Source of the DNA: Nitrospinota bacterium
GTDB taxonomy: Bacteria; Nitrospinota; Nitrospinia; UBA9942; JAHJSF01
NCBI GenBank assembly: GCA_018830405.1
Contig: JAHJSF010000025.1
Location: 1 to 7,002, forward strand
Reading direction: 5' to 3'
DNA: 7,002 nt
The notes beneath the pieces were generated by a model, which was not told where the DNA came from, did no database searches, and saw only the letters and a list, made by a program, of their open reading frames with translations. Numbering within the stretch: position 1 is the first letter of the stretch; the number at the start of each line of letters is the position of its first letter. Below, in pieces: positions 1 to 6,624 of this stretch. The position numbers were made by a program, and so were the translations under genes.

Positions 1-2
1 AG

Positions 3-545
3 ATGAACGAAGAAATAAAAACAGAGTTAGAAGAGAGTAATAGCAGTGCGAAAGTATCAAGAAGAAATTTCGTTAAATTGATGTCTGCCGGATGGGTTCT
101 TTTGGCCGCAGCAGCAGGAGGGACTACCTTGGCGGCCTTGCGTTCTTTTATCCCTAATACATTAAAAGAGCCGTCAAAAAAACGAAAGGTAGGCTTTTTA
201 GAGGAATTCAAGATTGGGGTAGATGAAAGGTTTCTGAAAGATTTTAGGGTCTTTGTTGTCCGTGAGGATGAGCAAATGTATGCCTTAGAGGCCTCATGTT
301 CTCACTTGGGCTGTACACCAAAATGGTTGCCGGATCAGGAAATGTTTGATTGTGCCTGCCATGGAGGTAGATTCAGCAAAGATGGCATGAATGTGGCGGG
401 CCCTCCCCCGAGAGCGTTAGACAGGGTCAAGATTACCCTGGCCGATGATGGTCAGATAATGTTAGACAAGGCAACCCTCTTTGTCCGTGATACAGCCAGG
501 GGCAAAAATGAGTGGGGTAAAGAAGGGGCATATTTGGAGGTGTAG
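3..545 (+). CDS. Rieske [2Fe-2S] iron-sulfur protein of a bc-type complex
   Basis: This 180-residue protein is the Rieske subunit, which takes an electron from quinol at the outer face of the cytochrome b complex and passes it to cytochrome c. A twin-arginine motif (S19-R20-R21-N-F-V-K25) is followed by a hydrophobic stretch (about 29-50), so the protein is probably Tat-exported and held by an uncleaved membrane anchor. The cluster boxes are C99-S-H101-L-G-C104 and C117-A-C119-H120-G-G. By family knowledge C99, H101, C117 and H120 bind the cluster and C104-C119 form the disulfide. The Ser and Tyr that hydrogen-bond the cluster in high-potential Rieske proteins are G122 and F124 here, which suggests a low-potential, menaquinone-type centre. 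The start lies two bases from the window edge, so its ribosome-binding site is not visible, but the Tat motif at residue 20 fits this start. The stop is 3 bases before the next gene. Confidence 0.95.
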   Translation: MNEEIKTELEESNSSAKVSRRNFVKLMSAGWVLLAAAAGGTTLAALRSFIPNTLKEPSKKRKVGFLEEFKIGVDERFLKDFRVFVVREDEQMYALEASCSHLGCTPKWLPDQEMFDCACHGGRFSKDGMNVAGPPPRALDRVKITLADDGQIMLDKATLFVRDTARGKNEWGKEGAYLEV

Positions 546-548
546 ATA

Positions 549-941
549 ATGTTTCCAGTAAAAAAGATTATGAGCAAGAATGTGACTAAACTGCCGGCTG
601 ATAAACCGGTAAGTGGTGTAGTCGTTTCAATGCAGACCTCCCACTGTGGAAGCGTTGTTATTGCTGAGGGGGATGAATATGTCGGTATTATTACCGAAAG
701 GGATCTTGTCCTAAAGGTGATGGGCACAGGTAAGGATCTGGAAAAAACCCTGAATAGGGAGATTATGTCTTCACCTGTGATGACAATTGATGAGGAGGCC
801 GGCATCATTGAAGCTAATGATCTGATGGATTTACATCAGATAAGACATCTGGTGGTGGTTAACAAAAAGGGGGAGATGGTTGGGGTTGTTTCTGTCCGTG
901 ACCTGCTTCATCCTGTCTATCTGGGAGATACAACATGGTAA
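549..941 (+). CDS. Two-CBS-domain protein, putative adenylate/NAD-sensing regulator
   Basis: This soluble 130-residue protein consists almost entirely of a pair of CBS domains (about 1-60 and 70-125). Each ends in the usual signature: G-I-I-T-E-R-D-L near residue 47 and G-V-V-S-V-R-D-L near residue 112. CBS pairs (Bateman modules) generally bind AMP, ATP, NAD(H) or S-adenosylmethionine and regulate partner proteins. No catalytic, DNA-binding or membrane segment is visible, so it probably acts through a partner. It lies between the Rieske gene and the flavoprotein gene, 3 bases after the former and overlapping the latter by 7 bases, so translational coupling is likely. A GGAGG at 536-540 lies 8 bases before the ATG. 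The regulatory role over the neighbouring complex is inferred from gene order only. Confidence 0.88.
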   Translation: MFPVKKIMSKNVTKLPADKPVSGVVVSMQTSHCGSVVIAEGDEYVGIITERDLVLKVMGTGKDLEKTLNREIMSSPVMTIDEEAGIIEANDLMDLHQIRHLVVVNKKGEMVGVVSVRDLLHPVYLGDTTW

Positions 942-2683
942 AACCAAGATATCGGGTTAGAAGATTGGACTCGGAATATTGGTTTGAGAATGTCCCCTGT
1001 CAGTCAGCCTGTCCGGTAGGGACAGAGGCAGGTAAATATGTGACAGCTATCGCTAGAAGTGACTATGACGAAGCCGCCCGGATAGCCTCAGAACCAAATC
1101 CATTGGCAGCGATTTGTGGTGTTGTGTGTGCTCATCCTTGCGAGAAGTCTTGCCGAAGAGGAAACATTGATGAACCTGTGGCGATTAGAGCCTTGAAGCG
1201 AACTGCATTAGAATCTGGAATCCAGAAAGCATTGAATCGCTCCTCAGGTAAAGAAGGAAAAAGAATAGCCATTATTGGGGCAGGCCCGGCCGGACTAGCC
1301 GCGGCTTCGGAGTTGGCCAAGATCGGACATCAGCCTGTTATATTTGAGAGCTCTGACAGGGTTGGTGGCATGACCGCCTTTGGAATACCACGGTATCGGC
1401 TTCCAATGAATGTAATTTCCGAGAATGGAAAGCTTATCCTAGATAATTTGAGCATAGAGCTCCGAACCGATGTCGTCATTGGGCGGGATATCTTGGTAAA
1501 CGATCTCCTTAAGAGAGAAGGCTTTTCGGCTGTCATTGCAGCCGTTGGGGCAAAGCTACCCAGAAAAATTCCACTTTCCGGCATAGATTTACAGGGTGTC
1601 TTCCAAGGAATAGACTTTCTTATGGGAGTTGCTTCAGAAAAAGAGTATGAGATTGTGGGGAAAAAGGTTGTTGTCATCGGAGGCGGCAATGTGGCCATGG
1701 ATGCTGCCAGAAGCGCCGTTCGCCTTGGCCCGGCTGAGGTACATTTAGTCTGTATGGAATCTCGAGCAGAGATGCCGGCCGATAAACTCGAGATCAAGGA
1801 AGCCCTTGAAGAGGGGGTTATCTTTCATAATTCCAAGGGCCCAAGAGAAATTATGGGTCTAAAAGATGTCTCAGGGCTGAAATGTGTCGCGGTTAAATCT
1901 GTTTTTGATCAGGAGGGAAAATTCAATCCCTCCTTCATTGAGGATGAGCAAGTGGTTTTGCCGGCAGACATAGTTATTATGACCATCGGCCAGATGCCTG
2001 ACGATAGCTGGGCTAAAGGTCTTGATGGGATTACCTTTACCCGCTTTGGAACTCCAGTTATAGATAAAGAAACTCTGTCCACTGAGGTAGACGGCATCTT
2101 TGCTGCAGGAGATTTGGCCACCGGCCCCGGAATTGCTATCTCGGCTGTAGAGTCAGGAATAAGAGCGGCCAGATCGGTTGATGCCTGGTTTAGGGGAGAG
2201 AAGGCTGTTCTGAAACGAAAGTTTAGGCAAGAGGTGGTTGATTACGCCACTAACCCAGAGATTGATTCCATTTTACGGCAAGAGCCAGCTGCCCTTTTGC
2301 CTGAGGAGAGAAGAACCAACTTTAATCAGGTAGAGCTTGCCTTCGATCCTGATATTGCCAGAGAACAGGCCAAAAGATGTCTGAACTGCTCTGTTAGCCC
2401 TGTTTTTAACCGGGAGACATGCCTTCTTTGTGGAGGGTGTGTTGATGTTTGTCCCAACTCCTGTTTGAGGTTGATTAGACCGGAAGAGGCTCAAATAGAA
2501 GAGGGGACGAATACCTTACCGGAGGCGCAGTCTCTTGAGGGGAAAACATTACTCATTAAGGATGAGGAACAATGTATTCGGTGTGGGCTATGTGTCAGTC
2601 GTTGTCCTGTTGGAGCCGTAAGTATGGCTCAGTTTACATTTGAAAAGGAGTGGGTCTATTCTGCTCAGGATGCGGGTATTTAG
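935..2683 (+). CDS. GltD-like FAD/NAD(P) oxidoreductase fused to a C-terminal 2x[4Fe-4S] ferredoxin
   Basis: This 582-residue cytoplasmic-type flavoprotein has no signal peptide. Domain order is an N-terminal helical Fe-S domain (C22-x3-C26, then C61, C65, C69, C73), an FAD Rossmann motif (G115-A-G-P-A-G120), a nested NAD(P) Rossmann motif (G249-G-G-N-V-A254), the second FAD signature (A-A-G-D-L-A-T-G-P, about 390-400), and a ferredoxin tail with C496-x2-C-x2-C-x3-C506-P and C547-x2-C-x2-C-x3-C557-P. This is the small-subunit glutamate synthase/NfnL/dihydropyrimidine dehydrogenase architecture, which moves electrons between NAD(P)H and Fe-S centres. There is no glutamate synthase large subunit nearby. 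Its place between Rieske and cytochrome b argues for an electron input or output module of that complex. The N-terminal domain lacks the first C-x2-C pair seen in GltD, but an R-C482-L-N-C485 pair occurs just before the ferredoxin. The start overlaps the CBS gene by 7 bases; GGGAG at 923-927 is the likely ribosome-binding site. Confidence 0.93.
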   Translation: MVKPRYRVRRLDSEYWFENVPCQSACPVGTEAGKYVTAIARSDYDEAARIASEPNPLAAICGVVCAHPCEKSCRRGNIDEPVAIRALKRTALESGIQKALNRSSGKEGKRIAIIGAGPAGLAAASELAKIGHQPVIFESSDRVGGMTAFGIPRYRLPMNVISENGKLILDNLSIELRTDVVIGRDILVNDLLKREGFSAVIAAVGAKLPRKIPLSGIDLQGVFQGIDFLMGVASEKEYEIVGKKVVVIGGGNVAMDAARSAVRLGPAEVHLVCMESRAEMPADKLEIKEALEEGVIFHNSKGPREIMGLKDVSGLKCVAVKSVFDQEGKFNPSFIEDEQVVLPADIVIMTIGQMPDDSWAKGLDGITFTRFGTPVIDKETLSTEVDGIFAAGDLATGPGIAISAVESGIRAARSVDAWFRGEKAVLKRKFRQEVVDYATNPEIDSILRQEPAALLPEERRTNFNQVELAFDPDIAREQAKRCLNCSVSPVFNRETCLLCGGCVDVCPNSCLRLIRPEEAQIEEGTNTLPEAQSLEGKTLLIKDEEQCIRCGLCVSRCPVGAVSMAQFTFEKEWVYSAQDAGI

Positions 2684-2757
2684 GCTGTAGACGATTAGGT
2701 GATGGGGTCGATATGCGACTAACCTCCCTCTGATAATTGATAAAGGATGTGGATAGT

Positions 2758-3555
2758 ATGAATGAAAATATTGATGAGAAGAGATTCGGTTTAATGGCAG
2801 AGGTTGCAGGGGAATCAAACCTTACCGCTAAAAACCCGGATGATTGTGTTCCGACTTGGCCAAATCTGGTCTATCGAGAACTTATCTGTATGATACTGGT
2901 GATGTCGCTTCTTCTTCTCTTGTCTCTTCTCTTCAGGGCCCCCCTGGAAGGGATGGCTAACCCTGCTGTGACACCAAATCCGGCCAAGGCGCCATGGTAT
3001 TTTGTTGGGCTGCAGGAGATCCTCCACTATTTTGATCCATGGATAGCCGGCGTAATTATACCAGGAGCTACTATGCTTGGACTTATGTGCATACCCTATA
3101 TTGACCCAAACAGAAAAGGGACTGGGGAATATAACCTCAAGGTAAGACCTTATGCCTGGATGTTTGTATTTGCATATGCGATGTGGTTTGCCCTGATTTT
3201 TGTCGGCAGGTTTATGCGTGGCCCCAGCTGGCTCCTTTATTGGCCGTGGGAAGCATGGGATATCCATAGGGTTGCAGCTGCTCACGACATTAATTTGTCG
3301 GAGTTGCTTAGAATACCATCTACGATCCCTTGGGTTTTGCGGGAGATTCCCGGCATGGCACTACTTCTACTTCACTTTGTCGGCATTCCTTTGATTATGA
3401 ATAAAAGGATGAAAGGGCCGTATCAATCTCTTGGCATCATCCGCAAGATTATATTTTGGGCAATGGTTATGGGGATGTTCTTTGTGACCTTAAAGATATT
3501 CTTGCGGCAGTTTAACATAGAATACCTCTTGATTACGCCGTGGTTTTCGATATAG
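2758..3555 (+). CDS. Cytochrome b, C-terminal half (subunit IV-like) of a split cytochrome b
   Basis: This 265-residue membrane protein matches the C-terminal portion of cytochrome b, which forms part of the quinol-oxidation site and lacks the two b haems. Helices are seen at about 39-59, 95-113, 133-150, 197-214 and 229-247. Between the first two lies N74-P-A-K-A-P-W-Y-F82, equivalent to the P-E-W-Y quinol-site motif but with Pro replacing the Glu. The segment starting P32-T-W-P-N-L-V-Y-R-E is a typical beginning for the separate C-terminal half. The extra helices after residue 190 make it longer than plant or cyanobacterial subunit IV (about 160 residues). I chose the ATG at 2758 because A-AAGGA at 2742-2747 precedes it by 10 bases; an in-frame TTG at 2737 would add seven residues but lies upstream of that site. 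The N-terminal, haem-carrying half is not in the window and may lie upstream of position 1. Confidence 0.9.
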   Translation: MNENIDEKRFGLMAEVAGESNLTAKNPDDCVPTWPNLVYRELICMILVMSLLLLLSLLFRAPLEGMANPAVTPNPAKAPWYFVGLQEILHYFDPWIAGVIIPGATMLGLMCIPYIDPNRKGTGEYNLKVRPYAWMFVFAYAMWFALIFVGRFMRGPSWLLYWPWEAWDIHRVAAAHDINLSELLRIPSTIPWVLREIPGMALLLLHFVGIPLIMNKRMKGPYQSLGIIRKIIFWAMVMGMFFVTLKIFLRQFNIEYLLITPWFSI

Positions 3556-3564
3556 GTAATAGTT

Positions 3565-3639
3565 CAGGTGTAAAGTAATTCAAGCTTCCGGCTTGATGAT
3601 TTTGTTTACACCTGCAAGCGGAATTCTTGCGTTACTTTT
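3565..3639 (+). repeat. Nested inverted repeats before the cytochrome c gene
   Basis: In the 120-base gap between the cytochrome b and cytochrome c genes, a perfect 10-base inverted repeat (CAGGTGTAAA at 3565-3574 with TTTACACCTG at 3605-3614) encloses a second perfect hairpin, TCAAGC/GCTTGA (3580-3585 with 3591-3596, loop TTCCG). A third hairpin follows at once: GCAAG/CTTGC (3614-3618 with 3626-3630). An alternative pairing exists: AAAGTAATTCAAG (3572-3584) matches CTTGCGTTACTTT (3626-3638) at 11 of 13 positions and would exclude the first stem. The third hairpin is followed by GTTACTTTTC, which is only weakly terminator-like. It could be an attenuator, an mRNA processing or stability element, or a small palindromic repeat. 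The pairing is read directly from the sequence; function is unknown. Confidence 0.6.
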
Positions 3640-3675
3640 CCCCTATCTTAAGCATTAAATATGGAGATTATATAA

Positions 3676-5085
3676 ATGAAAAAATTGCATATCTGGTTTA
3701 TAGTGGCTAGTTTTCTGCTATTTGCTGTTACCTCAATCGCATATTACAATGAACATAACCGTGAGTGGAAGCAATATCAACGGCAATTCAGGGTTGTAGA
3801 ATACGAGAAGACTAAAAAAGATTATGCAGAGTTGTTAGAATCCTTTGCCCAGTCCTCAGAAGGGAAAGATAAAGAAGAGATAGAGATGCTCAGAGAGCAA
3901 TATCGGCTTGATTGGTATGAGTCAAGGCTGTCCAATATTAAACCGGGCCTTTTAGATAGGTTGCGTAACTTTATATTTATTGACTTCCTTTACCCTACGA
4001 ACAAGATTAGAGAGGTATCTCTGCCTGGTCTTGATAATCGGGTTGATAGGTGTACTACCTGCCATCAGGCTATTGACCGCCAGGGTTTTGAACAGGTTGA
4101 TTTTCCGGGCCTTAAAAAGGAGCCAAGGCGGGGGTTTGATAACCAGGGGTTACCCTTTACTACCCATTCTCGTTATGACCTTATTATAAAAAATCATCCG
4201 CCGGAAACATTTGGCTGTACTGCCTGCCATCAGGGGCAGGGTCGGGCTACAGATAGTAAATCTGCTAAGGGAGATGTTCCCCATTGGGAAGAACCTCTTT
4301 TGCCGGCAAAATTTGTAGAATCGTCATGCGCTAAGTGTCATGTAGGATCTGGTGAGCTTGAAGGGGCTAAAAGTCTTTCACTCGGAAAGAAGCTCTTTGT
4401 GGAAAGGGGTTGCTTCGCCTGCCATGCCATAGACAGGGAAGGGTTTAGGGAAATTGCTAAAGGCAGCCTAGGTCCCCCTTTAACCTCTTTCGGCTCAAAA
4501 AGGGTTGAAGACCTGCAGTGGGGAGAGGTGACTGATGTCCCTAGGACAAAATGGGATTGGCATTTTGCCTTTGTCAAAGAGCCGGAGTTGTTTAACCCGG
4601 AAACGCAAATGACCAACTACGGCCTTACAGACGAGGAGGCCGAGGCCCTGACCAATTTTGTCTTAGGTCTTGTTGATGAAGAGGTAGGTAGCCGCTACCT
4701 GGTGAGACCAAAGGTTGAAAAGGCAAATAGTAGCTCTCAACCGGTAAAATCTAAGACTGGAGATGTCACCGCTAAAGGATCTTCGCCGGGAAGAGAACTC
4801 TTTCTGGAAAGGGGATGCATTGCCTGTCATACCATAGACAGGGAAGGTTTAAGAGAGGTTGCTAACGGCACCGTGGGTCCTCCCTTAACCTTTTTTGGCT
4901 CAAAAGGGGTTGATGAACTGGAATGGGGAGAAGTGACAGATATCCCCAGGACAAAACGGGATTGGGTCGTTGCCTATATCAAAGATCCGGCGAGGTTTAA
5001 GCCGGATACGCTAATGAGTGACTATGGCCTTACAGACGAAGAGATAGACGCCTTGGCCGATTTTATGTTAGGTCTTGTTAAATGA
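3676..5085 (+). CDS. Membrane-anchored five-haem cytochrome c with duplicated C-terminal haem domain
   Basis: This 469-residue protein has an N-terminal hydrophobic anchor (about 4-22), a charged, probably coiled-coil stretch (about 26-90), and five C-x2-C-H haem sites at C126, C181, C218, C246 and C381. The first three form a multihaem domain. The last two belong to class I-like monohaem domains (about 237-334 and 372-469) that align without gaps at 63 of 98 residues, each ending in a conserved P-x-T-x-M-x-x-Y-G-L-T-D-E-E segment whose Met is a probable distal haem ligand. The domains should lie outside the cytoplasmic membrane and act as electron acceptor or conduit for the Rieske/cytochrome b complex encoded just upstream. 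GGAG at 3663-3666 sits 9 bases before the ATG. It is last in the cluster. I do not recognise a named family, and the terminal electron acceptor is unknown. Confidence 0.92.
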   Translation: MKKLHIWFIVASFLLFAVTSIAYYNEHNREWKQYQRQFRVVEYEKTKKDYAELLESFAQSSEGKDKEEIEMLREQYRLDWYESRLSNIKPGLLDRLRNFIFIDFLYPTNKIREVSLPGLDNRVDRCTTCHQAIDRQGFEQVDFPGLKKEPRRGFDNQGLPFTTHSRYDLIIKNHPPETFGCTACHQGQGRATDSKSAKGDVPHWEEPLLPAKFVESSCAKCHVGSGELEGAKSLSLGKKLFVERGCFACHAIDREGFREIAKGSLGPPLTSFGSKRVEDLQWGEVTDVPRTKWDWHFAFVKEPELFNPETQMTNYGLTDEEAEALTNFVLGLVDEEVGSRYLVRPKVEKANSSSQPVKSKTGDVTAKGSSPGRELFLERGCIACHTIDREGLREVANGTVGPPLTFFGSKGVDELEWGEVTDIPRTKRDWVVAYIKDPARFKPDTLMSDYGLTDEEIDALADFMLGLVK

Positions 5086-5192
5086 GAAGAGATAAATAGT
5101 AGCAATCATGTTAAAAGCAAAGATTGAAAAGATTGCGGATAATGACTATATGCTCAAGCTTTACCTCCAAGAGTTTATTGGAAGAAGGCCGG

Positions 5193-6619
5193 CTAATTTT
5201 TAAGTATTATCCTATCCGTCTCGTTGACCATATCAATAATCGGAATTTCCGGGCTATTATCTCCCATGAGTTTTTTGGCGAGAGCCGGAGAAATGCTTCT
5301 ATACTTGAGAGTTGTTTCAATCTCTAAAGGGGATTTTGCCCCAGGGGGGATGTCGAAAGAGAAGTTTTCTATTCTATGTCCCTTCGGAGGGATCCTGTAA
5401 TCATGAAGCACCCGATCGGCTAAGGCAACATTTATAGTTGGTTTCCCCTCTTTGTCTCCCAATTGAGTATTGTATAGGACTGCATCTTTGTCCAGATTCC
5501 CCTCTTTATCAAGGTCTCCCGAACTGAAAATAATCTTTCCGGAGGCGTCCTTAACCTTGAGAGTGAGCCACATCTCCCTTATTTCGGTGACACCTGTCGG
5601 GAGATAGTGCCCCGCCCCGGAGTTTATTACCTTAACCTTTATTAGGGCAGGCTGACCGGTACTATAGGAGCCCTCCTTTATTATCTCGAGGTCGGCGGCA
5701 TTTTTTAGTCTCTCTATCGCCATTCCTGCGTTCACCTCACTCCCCAAAAGTTTTGTGACTATGGCGTTTCCTCCGACAAAATAGTGGGTCCAAATATGTT
5801 TTCTATCCGGCCCATCAAAGGCGGCCTTGCCTGGATTGTCCGGTCTTTCCGTTTTGCCTGTAGCAGGTATGCCGGGACGCTGTCTCATGTGACAGTCCTG
5901 ACAGTTGACCGTTGTTTCCGGATTTCCTGAATTATAGGGACTCTCCTTCCACTCGTCATAGGTTGTTTCAAGGGGGAGATTGTTGGCTACGTGAGAGACG
6001 TTGTGGCACAGTCCGCAGAATTCAGACTTGGTATGGAGTTCCGAATATTTTGAGGGATGGAAGGGGGTTTCTGAGTCCTTGAAGGGGCCTAGCATGGTCG
6101 AAGGTTCGGCTAAACCACCTCCCGGAGCCACCTCATAAGCCGCATCACCGATATGCTTTACCTCATTTATATTGTGACACCAGTTGCAAAAAATTCCTTG
6201 GGCAGGTAGAGGCGCAAGTTTGTCGTAGTCTTCCTCTGGAGAGGAAATTGAATGGGATCGAAACCCTAGAGGGGTATGGCACTTTATGCAGGCCTTCATC
6301 TCAAGGAGTTCCCCTTCCTCTTTTGCATCCTTATAATAGAAGAGCTTTGTAGCCGCTCTCCAGAGGGGGTCAACAAATGCCTTGCTGTGCATAGACCCGC
6401 TCCACTGACTGTAAATATCAGTATGACATGCGCTGCACACAGCGGGGTCTATAAACTGATCAATTTCGACCTTTTTAAAATCGAAGATCCCACTTTTTTT
6501 TCCAGGGGGGAGTTTGTCTTCATCTTTTTGTTCTCGGCCACCTTCTCCCTTTTTGTCGAGGCAAAGGAAACGGAAACGAACATGATCAGAGCAACGAGTA
6601 GAAAAAAGGTTTTTTTCAT
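5193..6619 (-). CDS. Secreted five-haem cytochrome c, frame interrupted after the signal peptide
   Basis: The minus strand encodes five C-x2-C-H sites (about residues 62, 111, 145, 202 and 240 of a frame-corrected 475-residue protein) and a C-terminal beta-rich domain (about 300-475, including G-H-Y-L-P-T-G-V). The haem frame is open upstream of 6440, but its only apparent start there is a GTG immediately before the first haem site, giving no signal peptide. The ATG at 6619 starts a good Sec signal (M-K-K-T-F-F-L-L-V-A-L-I-M-F-V-S-V-S-F-A), preceded by AGGGGG at 6625-6630. That frame stops at 6449-6451. A -1 shift anywhere between the signal and that stop joins both parts; the obvious place is the A8 run at 6494-6501. 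The gene may be intact through slippage, damaged, or affected by a sequencing error. The product is a periplasmic or surface electron carrier; its substrate is unknown. The gene is convergent with the Rieske/cytochrome b cluster. Confidence 0.85.
6494..6510 (-). other. Homopolymer site of the apparent frameshift (A8 with A-AAA-AAA heptamer, next to C6)
   Basis: Read on the minus strand in the frame of the 6619 ATG, the codons are GAA-AAA-AAA-GTG, so the run gives the canonical -1 slippery heptamer A-AAA-AAA. A -1 slip, or one extra A from transcriptional slippage or a corrected read, yields GAA-AAA-AAA-AGT and enters the haem-domain frame. A run of six C lies just upstream (minus sense, 6505-6510) and is the other likely position for an indel. 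The sequence cannot distinguish recoding from mutation or sequencing error. Confidence 0.6.
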
Positions 6620-6624
6620 GGGAA

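Noticed and set aside
2684-2757. Hairpin GTCG-ATATG-CGAC (about 2707-2719) between the flavoprotein and cytochrome b genes.
   Set aside because: A 4-bp stem without a T-tract is expected by chance. The gap shows no promoter or remnant gene either.
2815-3285. A 156-codon minus-strand open frame opposite cytochrome b.
   Set aside because: The plus-strand gene has clear helices and the quinol-site motif; the antisense frame is low-complexity and without family features.
5086-5192. A terminator between the two convergent cytochrome genes.
   Set aside because: The best hairpin is a 5-bp TCCAA/TTGGA stem near 5166-5182 without an adjacent T-tract on either strand; too weak to call.
5108-5203. A 31-codon open frame (M-L-K-A-K-I-E-K-I-A...) just after the plus-strand cytochrome c, overlapping the 3' end of the minus-strand cytochrome by 11 bases.
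   Set aside because: There is no good ribosome-binding site at proper distance, the length is within chance expectation, and I recognise no family. It stays possible as a small peptide but is not supported.
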